Below are positions 39,666-49,590 of a stretch of DNA of 64,000 bases, piece after piece. The translations under genes were made by a program, and so were the position numbers. Below the pieces are notes generated by a model. That model made no database searches, was not told the DNA's origin, and saw nothing but the letters and a program-made list of their open reading frames with translations. Origin of the DNA: Candidatus Palauibacter rhopaloidicola (GTDB lineage: Bacteria > Gemmatimonadota > Gemmatimonadetes > Palauibacterales > Palauibacteraceae); NCBI GenBank assembly GCA_026914155.1, contig JAPPGH010000017.1:62001-126000 (forward strand). The letters are read 5' to 3'. The stretch's first letter is position 1; each line of letters opens with the position of its first letter.

Positions 39666-40913
39666 ATGGCCAAACAGACACTGAGTGCGGGCGGTCGCAA
39701 GGCGTCGACCGCGGAGGAACGCTATTACCGGCGCGGGCTGGGTCTGAAGAAGGAGATCCAGCCGGTGATCGATTTCGAGTACGGGAGCGCCATCGTCTCC
39801 CTCATCAGGGAGCGGGACTTCGAGCTTCAGGCCGGGCGGATCCTCCTGCGCCTCGCGAAGAGTTCCGGTTTCTGCTACGGCGTGGACCGCGCGGTGGACT
39901 ACGCGTACGAGTCGCGCCGCAAGTTCCCGGATCGGCGGATCCTGCTCGTAGGCGAAATCATCCACAACCCTCATGTGAACCGCCGGCTCCAGGAGATGGA
40001 AATCGAGTTCCTCTATCCTTCCGAAACCGGGGAGTTCGATTTCAGCGGCATCACCGTCGACGACGTCGTGATCATTCCGGCCTTCGGCGTGACGCTGCAC
40101 GACTTCGAGGCGTTGCGGGCCCTCGACTGCGTTCTCGTCGACACGACATGCGGTTCCGTGCTCAACGTCTGGAAGCGGGTGGACGGCTACGCCCGCGAGG
40201 GGTTCACGTCGGTCATCCACGGCAAGTACTGGCACGAGGAGACGCGGGCGACGAGTTCGCAGGTCCTGAAACACGAGAACGGGAAGTTCCTCATCGTACG
40301 CGACATGGAACAGGCCCTGCTCGTCTGCGCGTATATCCGCGGAGAAGGGGAGCGGGATTCCTTCATGCGGACGTTCGCGGAGTCGGTGTCCGACGGGTTC
40401 GATCCCGACCTCCACCTGGAGAAGATCGGGGTCGCCAACCAGACGACGATGCTGGCTTCCGAGTCGCTGGCCATCGCGGCGAAACTCGGCGAGTCGATCG
40501 CGGACCGCTGGGGCGGCGAGGAGATGCCGGACCGGTTCCGCAGCTTCGACACGATCTGCTCGGCGACCCAGAAGCGGCAGGACGCGGTCAAGGACATGAT
40601 GGAGGATCCGCCGGACCTCATGGTCGTGATCGGAGGCTACAACTCCTCGAACACGAACCAGCTCGCGTACCTCTGCAGCCTGTACACGACGACGTATCAC
40701 ATCGAAGACGCCGCCTGCATCGATACCGTGCGCGGACGGATCACCCACAAGCCGCTGGGAACTGACGAAACGGTGACGGAGGGCGCGTGGCTGCCGGACG
40801 GGAACATCAGCATCGGCATCACGGCGGGCGCCTCCACACCGAACTCGAAGCTCGGGGAAGCGGTAGAGCGCATCCTGCGAGGCGTGGGCTACGACCCTTC
40901 CGGCCTCCTCTAG
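39666..40913 (+). CDS. ispH: 4-hydroxy-3-methylbut-2-enyl diphosphate reductase, long (cyanobacterial/plastid-like) form
   Basis: SSGFCYGVDRAVDYAYESRRKFPDRRILLVGEIIHNPHVNRRL; VDTTCGSVLNVWKRV; ITAGASTPNSKLGEAVERIL. Confidence 0.94.
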   Translation: MAKQTLSAGGRKASTAEERYYRRGLGLKKEIQPVIDFEYGSAIVSLIRERDFELQAGRILLRLAKSSGFCYGVDRAVDYAYESRRKFPDRRILLVGEIIHNPHVNRRLQEMEIEFLYPSETGEFDFSGITVDDVVIIPAFGVTLHDFEALRALDCVLVDTTCGSVLNVWKRVDGYAREGFTSVIHGKYWHEETRATSSQVLKHENGKFLIVRDMEQALLVCAYIRGEGERDSFMRTFAESVSDGFDPDLHLEKIGVANQTTMLASESLAIAAKLGESIADRWGGEEMPDRFRSFDTICSATQKRQDAVKDMMEDPPDLMVVIGGYNSSNTNQLAYLCSLYTTTYHIEDAACIDTVRGRITHKPLGTDETVTEGAWLPDGNISIGITAGASTPNSKLGEAVERILRGVGYDPSGLL

Positions 40914-40955
40914 CAGTCCGCCGCAGACCCCCGCGCCAGCGCCGACAGCGGTGAA

Positions 40956-40987
40956 GCGCCGCGCTCAGTCGCCGGCGAGCGCGGCGC
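40956..40987. terminator. Hairpin GCGCCGCGCT-N12-AGCGCGGCGC at convergent ispH / decarboxylase-beta junction
   Basis: 10 bp perfect arms flanking the minus-strand stop codon at 40965-40967. Confidence 0.62.
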
Positions 40988-41591
40988 GGAAGCGGGTTTG
41001 AAGCAGGACGCCGTCGCGCGGCGGATATGAGCCCGATTCTGCGCTGAGGGCGACTTTCGCGACGCACAGCACGGGGCCTTCCTCCTCGAACAGCGTTCCC
41101 GCCAGCGCGTCGATGTCCACCCCCGCCGACCCCTCCTCAACATTCAGCCCCGCCGATCCCACCTCGACTTCGCCGCAGACGGTGAAGGCGGCCGCGATGC
41201 CGGCCCCGCGCGCGATCGCGGCGATGTCCGTGTTCCTCCCCGTGAGCCCCGCCTGACGTCCCGTTTCGCCGAATGCCTCGTTGTCGAGCACGAGGAGGGC
41301 GAGGTTGGAGGGGGCCTGGGCGGCGATCGCGGCGAGGCTCCCCACCCCCATCAGCATCTCCGCGTCCCCGGTGACCACGAGCACCCGCCGCTCCGGCCGC
41401 GCGAGGGCGACGCCGAGCCCCAGCATCGCGGCCCCGCCCATCGCGCCCCAGAAGTAGAAGTTGAGCGGCGAGTCGCCCGCCGCGTGACAATCCCACGCCG
41501 GGGAACCGAGTCCCGCGACCACGGCCGCGTCGCCGCGCCGGTCCAGGATCCCGGCAACGAGCGCGCGACGGTCCAGCCTCGCGCCCCGCAT
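40965..41591 (-). CDS. TPP-dependent decarboxylase beta subunit (sulfopyruvate/phosphonopyruvate decarboxylase-like, ComE-type)
   Basis: NFYFWGAMGGAAMLGLGVALARPERRVLVVTGDAEMLMGVGSLAAIAAQAPSNLALLVLDNEAFGETGRQ; TGATG overlap with alpha. Confidence 0.82.
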   Translation of the reverse strand: MRGARLDRRALVAGILDRRGDAAVVAGLGSPAWDCHAAGDSPLNFYFWGAMGGAAMLGLGVALARPERRVLVVTGDAEMLMGVGSLAAIAAQAPSNLALLVLDNEAFGETGRQAGLTGRNTDIAAIARGAGIAAAFTVCGEVEVGSAGLNVEEGSAGVDIDALAGTLFEEEGPVLCVAKVALSAESGSYPPRDGVLLQTRFRAALAGD

Positions 41592-42142
41592 CAGTCTCCG
41601 CCCACGAACGACTTGGTGCCGATGATGCGCTGGCTGACGAGCACCGCGGCGGGACATCCGGCCTCCCGCGCCCGCACGGCGGCTTCCGCGAATGTTGCCG
41701 CCACCCCGGAGGCGGACTCCGGGCGGAACACGTCCACACCGAGGGCGGTGAGAAGATCGTGCACGGCGCGCCCCACGGGGACTTGCCACGGGTTCCGCTC
41801 CTCGGCTTCGCCGCGCATGGACACGAGGAGGAGGCAGGGAATCCGGCACACGTTCGGGAGTCCGAGCATGTTCACGATGTTGCCGACGCCGCTCGACTGG
41901 ATGGCGACAGCCGCGAGTTCGCCGCCGAGCCACGTGCCGCAGGCGAGGGCGATCCCCTCCTCCTCCGTCGTGAGCGTGATGAGCCGGATCCCGGGGTCCG
42001 CTTCGCACAGTTCGAGGAACCTCCCCAGACCGGCATCGGGTACCGTGGCGACGTGACGGACGCCGAGACCCGGGAGCGACCGGAAGACCTGCTCCCCCCA
42101 ATCGGAGCCGTCGGAGCCGTCGGAGTCGCGCTGCGGTGACAT
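41591..42142 (-). CDS. TPP-dependent decarboxylase alpha subunit (ComD-type)
   Basis: VRHVATVPDAGLGRFLEL; LTTEEEGIALACGTWLGGELAAVAIQSSGVGNIVNML; start chosen at MSPQRD. Confidence 0.8.
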   Translation of the reverse strand: MSPQRDSDGSDGSDWGEQVFRSLPGLGVRHVATVPDAGLGRFLELCEADPGIRLITLTTEEEGIALACGTWLGGELAAVAIQSSGVGNIVNMLGLPNVCRIPCLLLVSMRGEAEERNPWQVPVGRAVHDLLTALGVDVFRPESASGVAATFAEAAVRAREAGCPAAVLVSQRIIGTKSFVGGD

Positions 42143-42339
42143 GTCCGGGTCGTCCACTGTGCTCAACGCTCCACCTCGATCCAGGCCGGCGATTCGCGTC
42201 ACGCGTTCCCTCCCGCGGAGAATATGCCGCCCCGTTCCGCCCGGAGCCATCGGCGAAGAGGCATCGCGGCGGCCGCCGACAACCCGTACCCTCCGTCCCA
42301 TCCCCTCGATCAACGAAACCCGGATGGAAACCGGCCCGC

Positions 42340-43503
42340 GTGTTCACGAGTTCCGACGACGGCTACGAGGCGATCCGCGAGGGCGTTCGCGGCCTGTGCG
42401 AGCGCTTTCCGGGCGAGTACTGGCGCGACCGGGACCGCGAGAGCGCCTACCCGACCGCGTTCATCGAGGCGCTGACCGAGGCGGGATACCTCGCGGCGCT
42501 CATCCCCGAGGAATACGGAGGCGCCGGACTCGACCTCAAGGCGGCGTGCGTCATCCTCGAGATGATCCAGCGCACCGGGTGCAACGGGGCCGCCTGTCAC
42601 GCCCAGATGTACATCATGGGCACCCTGCTCAGGCACGGGAGCGAGGCGCAGAAGCGGCGCTACCTGCCCCGGATCGCGGCGGGAGAGTTGCGTCTGCAGG
42701 CCTTCGGGGTGAGCGAGCCGACCTGCGGCACGGACACGACCCGGATCGCGACTACCGCGGAGCGGGACGGCGACGCGTACGTGATCCACGGGCAGAAGAC
42801 GTGGATCTCCCGCTCCGAACACTCCGATCTCATGCTCCTGCTCGCGCGCACGACGCCCCGCGAGGAGAGCGCGAAGCCCACGGCCGGGATGTCCGTCTTC
42901 CTGGTCGACCTGCGGAACGAAGTCGGGGCGTCCGTCACGATCCGGCCGATCGAAACGATGATCAACCACTCCACCACCGAGGTGTTCTTCGACGGGCTGC
43001 GCGTGCCGGCGGCGAACCTCATCGGCGAGGAAGGGAAGGGGTTCCGCTACATCCTCGATGGCCTGAACGCCGAGCGCGTGCTGATCGCGGCCGAGTGCGT
43101 GGGGGACGCGCGGTTCTTCGTGGAGCATGCCGCGGAATACGCGAAGGGCCGCGAGGTGTTCGGGCGCCCGATCGGGCAGAACCAGGGCATCCAGTTCCCC
43201 ATCGCCGAAGCCCACATGAAGACGGAGGCGGCGGCGCTCATGGTCGAGCGGGCGGCTTCGCTGTTCGACGACGGGGCGCCGTGCGGAGCCGAGGCGAACA
43301 TGGCCAAGTACCTCGCGTCGGACGCCTCGTGGGCCGCGGCCGACATGTGCATGCAGACCTACGGCGGCTTCGCCTTCTCCACCGAGTACGACATCGAACG
43401 CAAGTTCCGCGAGACGCGCCTGTACCAGGTCGCGCCGATCTCCACGAATCTGATCCTGTCCCACGTGGCGACCCACGTCCTGGGTCTCCCCAAGTCGTTC
43501 TAG
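42340..43503 (+). CDS. Acyl-CoA dehydrogenase
   Basis: GVSEPTCGTDTTRIATTAERDGDAYVIHGQKTWIS; YAKGREVFGRPIGQNQGIQFPIAEAH; CMQTYGGFAFSTEYDIERKFRETR; GTG start proposed. Confidence 0.92.
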   Translation: MFTSSDDGYEAIREGVRGLCERFPGEYWRDRDRESAYPTAFIEALTEAGYLAALIPEEYGGAGLDLKAACVILEMIQRTGCNGAACHAQMYIMGTLLRHGSEAQKRRYLPRIAAGELRLQAFGVSEPTCGTDTTRIATTAERDGDAYVIHGQKTWISRSEHSDLMLLLARTTPREESAKPTAGMSVFLVDLRNEVGASVTIRPIETMINHSTTEVFFDGLRVPAANLIGEEGKGFRYILDGLNAERVLIAAECVGDARFFVEHAAEYAKGREVFGRPIGQNQGIQFPIAEAHMKTEAAALMVERAASLFDDGAPCGAEANMAKYLASDASWAAADMCMQTYGGFAFSTEYDIERKFRETRLYQVAPISTNLILSHVATHVLGLPKSF

Positions 43504-43520
43504 GGCGGAGAGGGTCGGCG

Positions 43521-44363
43521 ATGGAGGGCGCGATGGAGGGCGAGGCGCACGGCGTCGGGCGCACAGAGGAGGTCGTGGACCGGGCCTCCGCCGCGCTCGC
43601 GCGCGCCATGCTGGCCACGCTGGACCGGGACCCGTCGGCATTGGCGGATGGAGACCCGCTCCCGCCGCTGTTCCACTGGATGTACTGCCGGGAACTGGCG
43701 CCGGGCGGCCAGCTCGACGTCGACGGCCACCAGAAGCGCGGCGACTTCCTGCCGGCGCTGCCGTTCTCGCGCCGGATGTGGGCCGGCGGCCGCCTGGAAT
43801 TCGAAGGGACCGTCCGAGTGGGGGACCGGCTCCGCCGTCGCTCGACGGTTGTGTCGGTCACGCCCAAGACCGGTCGCAGCGGCCCGCTCGTCCTCGTCAC
43901 GGTCGAGCACCGGATCTCGGGCCACGACGGGGAGATCGTCGAGGAGCAGGACCTGGTCTTCCTCGAACGGCCCACCGAGCCCCTGGTGCTGCCCGACGTT
44001 TCGGCCCCGAAGGATGAGATGGAGTGGTCGGAGTCCGTGACGCCGAACGCCGCCATGCTGTTCAGGTTCTCCACGCTCACCTTCAACGCGCACCGCATCC
44101 ACTACGACCGGGACTACGCGCGCGACGTCGAGATGTATCCCGATCTCGTCGTGCACGGCCCGCTCACGGCGCTGCTCCTGGCGGATCTCGCGGTCCGGCG
44201 TTCAGGGCGGCCGCTACGAACGCTGACCTTCCGGGCCCGCCGGCCCATGTTCGTCGATCGAACGATCGCGCTTCAGGGAAAGCAGGAGGGGGACCGCGCG
44301 CATCTCCGGGCGCTCGACGACACGGGCGCCCTCGCGATGTCCGCCCGCGCCGATCTGGCCTGA
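43521..44363 (+). CDS. MaoC-like / mesaconyl-C4-CoA hydratase-like dehydratase
   Basis: HWMYCRELAPGGQLDVDGHQKRGDFLPALPFSRRMWAGGRLEF; FSTLTFNAHRIHYDRDYARDVEMYPDLVVHGPLTA. Confidence 0.88.
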   Translation: MEGAMEGEAHGVGRTEEVVDRASAALARAMLATLDRDPSALADGDPLPPLFHWMYCRELAPGGQLDVDGHQKRGDFLPALPFSRRMWAGGRLEFEGTVRVGDRLRRRSTVVSVTPKTGRSGPLVLVTVEHRISGHDGEIVEEQDLVFLERPTEPLVLPDVSAPKDEMEWSESVTPNAAMLFRFSTLTFNAHRIHYDRDYARDVEMYPDLVVHGPLTALLLADLAVRRSGRPLRTLTFRARRPMFVDRTIALQGKQEGDRAHLRALDDTGALAMSARADLA

Positions 44364-44393
44364 CGGGCGGCGGCTACCCCGGCAGGGCGTTTC

Positions 44394-44786
44394 CTACCCC
44401 TGCAGGGCGTGTTGCAGGACGACGACACCGATCGCCGCGACCAACACGCCGCCGGCCCGCCACAGACCGGCGCCCATCCGGAGTCCCGTCTCCATCCCCT
44501 TCAGGGCGACCCCGGGCAGCAGGGCGTAGCACGCGCCCTTCGCCAGCGCCAGCCAGCCGTAGACGGTGAGGATCGTCGGCACGCCACCCCACACGTTGTG
44601 GAAGGCGACGATGAAGGATCCGATCGCCATGGCGAGGAACGCGACCGTCAGGCTGCCCGCCGTACCCTTTGACTGCAGGTGCTCCAGGAACGCCTTCCAG
44701 GCGTCCGGCTGGAGGAGGTACGAGACCCCCAGGACGATGAGGTTGATCGACACGAACACTTCTACTGCCCGCGTGAGGTCTTCCAT
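44394..44786 (-). CDS. Small multi-TM membrane protein of unknown function
   Basis: 130 aa with four hydrophobic segments. Confidence 0.6.
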   Translation of the reverse strand: MEDLTRAVEVFVSINLIVLGVSYLLQPDAWKAFLEHLQSKGTAGSLTVAFLAMAIGSFIVAFHNVWGGVPTILTVYGWLALAKGACYALLPGVALKGMETGLRMGAGLWRAGGVLVAAIGVVVLQHALQG

Positions 44787-44861
44787 CGGTGTCCTCCCTT
44801 CTCAGCTACGGGCCATGCATGGCCGATCCTGACCATGCCACTTTACCATCCCGCTTTACCG

Positions 44862-46103
44862 CTACGTTTCGGCCAGCGCCGCGACGGCGCGCTCGTTGTC
44901 CTCGAGGGTGTTGTAGAAGTGGGGGGAGAATCGAACGAGAGGTCCGCGATGGTCGACAACCACGTCGCGCGCGGCCAGATGCCGTACCGCGGCGGCTGCG
45001 TCTCCGTCGTACTCCACGAGAACGAGGGCGGATCGCGCCGCCGGATCGGAGGCCTGGTGGAGCCTGTAGCCGAGATCCGACAGCCTCTCCCGCAAATCGT
45101 TCGCCAGGAACCGATTACGGTGTTGAATCGCCTGGATCCCGTACTCGAGGACGGTCGACAGGCCTCCCGCGGCCGTGTAGGCGACGCCCGCGGCGGGGGT
45201 CCCCAGTTCGAAGCGCCTGGCGTCTGCCCGAGGGGTCGCGTCGCGGATGTTGAAAAGGAACTGGTTTTCAACACCGAACCAGGAGAGCGTGACCGGATCG
45301 ACACAAACCCCTGGGTTCACATGGAGATATGCCATCCCCGGACCGCCGCACAGCCACTTGAGCGCGCCGCCGACGAGGAAGTCCACCCCCAGCGCCCCGG
45401 CGTCGATCGTCAGTTGTCCATTTGATTGATAGGCGTCCAGCAAAATGAACGCGCCCGCATCGTGCGCGATCCGGGTGAGTTCCGCCGCGTCCTGCGTGTT
45501 GCCGCTCGTAAAGAAGACGTGCGACGTCGCGAGCAGCGCGGTGCGTTCGTCCACGGCGGCCCGAATCGCTTCGAGGGGGACGTGAATCCCGTCGGGACTC
45601 GGCACGATCTCCACTTCGAGGCCGTTCGCCCGCTGCGACAGGAAGTGGTGCCCGACCGTCGGGAAGTCGAGTTCGGTGAGGACGACCTTGTTGCGGCCCG
45701 TGCCCCGCACGCTGGCGGCGATGGCTCCCCACACGACGGAAACCGCGGCCGAAACGCTCGACATCAGCGCGATCGTGTCGGCGTCGGCCTCGATCGTGTG
45801 CCCGAATTGCGTCCGGACCTCCTCGAGCTTGGCGACCCAGATCTCATACCAGGCGGCCGCGCCCATCTCGTGCCACAGATCCTCGAAGCGCCGGCGCTCC
45901 TCGACGGAGCGGAGAGAGAGCGCGCCGAGGGAGTTGGAGTTCAGGTAGGTCTTGCGGGAAAGGATCGGAAACTGGCCCCGCAACTCGTCGATCCGATCGT
46001 CGAGAGGCAGCGCCGACTCCGTTACCGTCGCGGTCGAGCTGGCCGATCCCGCCGCAGCCGGGCTGGCCGATCCGGGCTCGGCCAAAATATCCTGTTTCGC
46101 CAT
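44862..46103 (-). CDS. Aminotransferase class V (kynureninase-like fold)
   Basis: YLNSNSLGALSLRSVEE; LLDAYQSNGQLTIDAGALGVDFLVGGALKWLCGGPGMAYLHV. Confidence 0.88.
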   Translation of the reverse strand: MAKQDILAEPGSASPAAAGSASSTATVTESALPLDDRIDELRGQFPILSRKTYLNSNSLGALSLRSVEERRRFEDLWHEMGAAAWYEIWVAKLEEVRTQFGHTIEADADTIALMSSVSAAVSVVWGAIAASVRGTGRNKVVLTELDFPTVGHHFLSQRANGLEVEIVPSPDGIHVPLEAIRAAVDERTALLATSHVFFTSGNTQDAAELTRIAHDAGAFILLDAYQSNGQLTIDAGALGVDFLVGGALKWLCGGPGMAYLHVNPGVCVDPVTLSWFGVENQFLFNIRDATPRADARRFELGTPAAGVAYTAAGGLSTVLEYGIQAIQHRNRFLANDLRERLSDLGYRLHQASDPAARSALVLVEYDGDAAAAVRHLAARDVVVDHRGPLVRFSPHFYNTLEDNERAVAALAET

Positions 46104-46350
46104 GGATGATCCGTCGCCCTCCGCCCCGCAGCAGGGGCCGCTTCTCGATTTCGAGGCAGGCCAGGCGCTCGAACGGCGCGACCGCAAGCACGCCGGTCCC
46201 GGCGGCGAACCGGACTGCCCCCGGTGCGAGGCCCGCATGGTGCGCTGCGTCGAGCAGCACCGGGCCCCCCGCTCCGACGACTCGCCGTTCCGGGTCCGAC
46301 TCGCCTGCCCGGCCCCCGACTGCGGCGCATGGACATCCTACAATTGGTAG
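46102..46350 (+). CDS. Small zinc-ribbon-like protein
   Basis: CPRCEARMVRC...RLACPAPDCGAWTSYNW (82 aa); start shares a CATG with divergent gene. Confidence 0.5.
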   Translation: MDDPSPSAPQQGPLLDFEAGQALERRDRKHAGPGGEPDCPRCEARMVRCVEQHRAPRSDDSPFRVRLACPAPDCGAWTSYNW

Positions 46351-46378
46351 AACACGTCGACCCCCGACAACCCGCCCG

Positions 46379-47773
46379 CTACCACTCCATCTCGGGCAGG
46401 ACGTCCGCCTGGAGGCGGAACATCTCGTTGATCGTGTTCACCGCGGTGCGGTAGGAATCCGTCGTCGGATCGAGTAGCAGCGCCTGCAGCAGCGTCCCGC
46501 GAGAACCCTCGGCGAAGGCGTCGACGAGGAGGCGGTTGATCGACGTCTGGGTCCGGAGGAGTGAGAGAATCCCCTCAGGTAGCGGCTCCATGACGGCGGG
46601 ATGGAGGCCGCTCGCGTCGGAGCGGGCGGGGACTTCCACGACGGCCCCGTCGGGAAGGCCCGGCACGTAACCCTGGTTGGGGACGTTCACCGCATCGAGA
46701 TATGTGTCCACGCTGCACAGCACGCCTTCGAGCAGCGGGACCGCCAACTCTCCTGAAGGCGTGAGTTCTCCGCCCGCTCCGGCCTCGTCCCCCCCGCCCG
46801 GATTGTCGCCGTCGTCCCGCACGCGGGGGAGGGGGGACTCGGGGAACGCCGGCACGTCCGTCGGGTTCTCGCCGAGGTTGTAGAGCCAGGTGGGGGTCTC
46901 TCCCGTCTCCCACGGAGCGCCGTGCACGGGGTCGTAGAAGAACTGGAGCAGGCTGCTGCCGAGGAATTCCCGCGCCCAGCCCAGGTACTCGCCGATGTGG
47001 TTCGCGCCGGGGCTGGGATAGCGGTCGAACACCCGGAACAGGATGCGGCTGAGCGCGATCTCGTCCCAGTCGTGGAGCCAGTGCGCCTCCCGCTCGCGGC
47101 GCCGCAGTCTCGGGTAGAGGTCCTGGCCCGTCTCGCGGTCGCGCACGGACTCGAACCAGCTGAAATGGTTGAGCCCGCTGGCGCGGGCGTCGAGGCGCTC
47201 GACCGGCAGTTCCAGGAGGCGCGCCATCTGTTCCATCCCGTGGAAGACGCCGTGGCACAGTCCGACGACGCGCACCGACGAGAGCCGGCTCTGGGCCTCG
47301 CACAGCTTGGTGAGCGGGTTCGTGTAGTTGATGAGCCACGCCTCGGGGCAGTGGACCTCCATCGCCCGCGCCAACTCGACCGCCGGACCCATGTTGCGCA
47401 GGGCGTGGAAGAGGCCGCCCGGCCCGCCGTTCTCTCCGTAGATCTGGGAGGAGCCGAACGCGCGGGGGACGTGGAAGTCCTGGGCCCAGTAGAAGTAGCG
47501 GTTGATTTCGATGGCGAGAACCACCGCGCTCGCGCCGGGGAGGGCGGCCTCGAGATCCGTCGTTGCGGACACGGCGATGCGCCGCCCCAGCCGCTCCGCG
47601 ACCGCCTCCGCGTACGCCCGCGTGCGGGGCAGTTCCGACGGGTCGATGTCGACGAGGATCAGGCTCAACTCGCGATCGCACAGGGCATCGCTGAGGAGAA
47701 CGTCACGGATCGAGGCGGGGCCGAACTCGCGGCTGCCCGCCCCGACGAGGACGATCCTGAGCGGCTCGTTCAT
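46379..47773 (-). CDS. Glycoside hydrolase family 4 (alpha-galactosidase / 6-phospho-beta-glucosidase-like)
   Basis: RIVLVGAGSREFGPASIRDVLLSDAL; INYTNPLTKLCEAQSRLS; GLCHGVFHGMEQMA; GLNHFSWF. Confidence 0.9.
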   Translation of the reverse strand: MNEPLRIVLVGAGSREFGPASIRDVLLSDALCDRELSLILVDIDPSELPRTRAYAEAVAERLGRRIAVSATTDLEAALPGASAVVLAIEINRYFYWAQDFHVPRAFGSSQIYGENGGPGGLFHALRNMGPAVELARAMEVHCPEAWLINYTNPLTKLCEAQSRLSSVRVVGLCHGVFHGMEQMARLLELPVERLDARASGLNHFSWFESVRDRETGQDLYPRLRRREREAHWLHDWDEIALSRILFRVFDRYPSPGANHIGEYLGWAREFLGSSLLQFFYDPVHGAPWETGETPTWLYNLGENPTDVPAFPESPLPRVRDDGDNPGGGDEAGAGGELTPSGELAVPLLEGVLCSVDTYLDAVNVPNQGYVPGLPDGAVVEVPARSDASGLHPAVMEPLPEGILSLLRTQTSINRLLVDAFAEGSRGTLLQALLLDPTTDSYRTAVNTINEMFRLQADVLPEMEW

Positions 47774-49590
47774 GGCGAGGTCCGCGAGGGCGCGGAAGTC
47801 TCCGAGGACGCGGGGGCGGTGTCCGCGTGCGCGATCCGTACCGTCATGGCCCCCGCCGCAAGAGACACGACGATCAGGAGCACGCCCGCGCCGGCCCGGC
47901 CCGTGAGCAGGTATCCGATGCCGAGCAGGCTCGCGTAGACGAAGAGCGCGCCGAGCAGGAAGCCCGGCCACATGCGGCTCGCCGGCGGGTCGGTGGAGCG
48001 GACGCCGGTGCGCTCCGCCACGCGGCGCCACCAGCCGCCGGGGTGTACCCGCCGGTAGAAGCGGTCCAGCACTTCGTCCGACTCGGGCCGGGTGACGAGC
48101 ACCACGGCGAGCCAGAGCGCGGTGCAGGCGACGAGGATGACGACCGCCCGGATGAGGTCCATCTCCGGCGCGTAGAAGCCGTCCGCGGCCCGGATCGCCG
48201 CGGCGGGCAGCACGGGCTCGAGCGCGCCCACCAGTACGCGCCCGTTGGCGAGGAGCACCGAGCCGGCCATGGCCGCGATCTCGGCCCACGCGTTCACCCG
48301 CCACCAGTACCAGCGCAGGAGCCAGACGAGCGCGACCCCCGCCGTGAGTTCGATGATGTAGATCCACCCCCGCTGGATCGAATCCATCTGCCAGGCCACG
48401 CCCGCGGCGACCACCGCGAGCAGCACGACCATGATCCGCGACGCCGCGACGTAGTGCCGCTCGGAGCGGTCCTTCCTCAGAAAACGTCGGTAGATGTCGT
48501 TCACCATGTACGACGCCCCCCAGCAGAGGTGCGTGTCCATCGTGCTCATGAACGCGGCCAGGAAGGTGGCGACCATCAGCCCCCTGAGCCCGGCCGGCAT
48601 GAGTTCCCGGATCATCATGGGATAGGCGAGTTCGGGGTCGGCGGCGAGCGCCGGATCCATGGCCGCCGGCGGGAAGACGAGAAGCGACCCGAGTCCCACC
48701 ACGATCCAGGGCCAGGTGAGGAGCACGGTGCCCGCGAAAGCGAACCACAGCGACGCCTTCACGGCCTGCCGCTCGTCCCGCGTCGCGAACAGGCGCTGGG
48801 CCACGTAGCCGTCGCCCTGCCCGCTCCTCAGCCACAGGATGCCGATGAGGCACAGGAAGGAGACGATCTCGAGCGAGGACGCGGTCCCGGCGGACGGCAC
48901 GAGATCGAGGGCGCCGGGTGGGGCCTCCGGGACGGCGCGCACCGCGTCCGCCATCGCCGCCGGACCGCCGAAGCGCGTGAGCACGATCCCCGCCAGGGTG
49001 ATCGCCCCGAGCATGCCGGCGACGAACTGGAGCAGATCGGTGACCACGACGCCCCAGAGTCCCGACGCGACCGTGTAGGCGAGCGCAAGTCCGACGCACA
49101 CGGCCAGGGTCACCGCGGGGTCCCAGCCGAGGAGCACGCGGCTGAACTTCACCATCGCCAGCATGACCCAGCCCATGACGACGGCGTTCTTGAGGAGGCC
49201 CTGGTAGACGGCGGAGAAGCCCCGCAGCGCCCGGGCCGGCGCCCCGCCGTAGCGGATCTCGATGACCTCGGCATCGGTGAGGACGCCCGCGCGCCGCCAC
49301 AGACGCGCGTAGAAGAAGGTCAGCATGAGGATCCCGGCCGCCTCGTACCACCAGAGCCAGTTGCCGTACACGCCCTGCCGGCGCACGAGCGCGGCCGTCG
49401 CGAGCGGGGCGTCCGTCGCGAACCACGTGGCCGCGATGGACGTGCCCGCGAGCCACCAGGGGAGTGAGCGGCCGGCGATGAAGTAGTCCTCGACGCTGCC
49501 GCCCGCCCGCCGGGCGAACCCGAACCCGATGGCGAGAACGATCGCGCCGTAGACGCAGACGACGACCCAGTCGAGCGTGGTCAGCGCCAT
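47770..49590 (-). CDS. Sodium:solute symporter (SSS family)
   Basis: GSVEDYFIAGRSLPWWLAGTSIAATWFATDAPLATAA; multiple TM segments; ATGA overlap with GH4 gene. Confidence 0.9.
   Translation of the reverse strand: MALTTLDWVVVCVYGAIVLAIGFGFARRAGGSVEDYFIAGRSLPWWLAGTSIAATWFATDAPLATAALVRRQGVYGNWLWWYEAAGILMLTFFYARLWRRAGVLTDAEVIEIRYGGAPARALRGFSAVYQGLLKNAVVMGWVMLAMVKFSRVLLGWDPAVTLAVCVGLALAYTVASGLWGVVVTDLLQFVAGMLGAITLAGIVLTRFGGPAAMADAVRAVPEAPPGALDLVPSAGTASSLEIVSFLCLIGILWLRSGQGDGYVAQRLFATRDERQAVKASLWFAFAGTVLLTWPWIVVGLGSLLVFPPAAMDPALAADPELAYPMMIRELMPAGLRGLMVATFLAAFMSTMDTHLCWGASYMVNDIYRRFLRKDRSERHYVAASRIMVVLLAVVAAGVAWQMDSIQRGWIYIIELTAGVALVWLLRWYWWRVNAWAEIAAMAGSVLLANGRVLVGALEPVLPAAAIRAADGFYAPEMDLIRAVVILVACTALWLAVVLVTRPESDEVLDRFYRRVHPGGWWRRVAERTGVRSTDPPASRMWPGFLLGALFVYASLLGIGYLLTGRAGAGVLLIVVSLAAGAMTVRIAHADTAPASSETSAPSRTSP

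Noticed and set aside
37121-40765. 1214 aa plus-strand ORF across lon and ispH
   Set aside because: Antisense/out-of-frame shadow ORF; lon and ispH frames are unambiguous
38080-42120. DGSDGSD-encoding 9 bp repeats in both lon and the decarboxylase alpha N-terminus, considered as a shared mobile repeat
   Set aside because: DNA units differ (ggatccatc vs ggagccgtc); independent low-complexity expansions are more likely
44375-44413. Direct repeat TACCCCGGCAGGGCGT / TACCCCTGCAGGGCGT at the MaoC/130 aa junction
   Set aside because: Only two short units, overlapping a coding end; could be chance or local duplication
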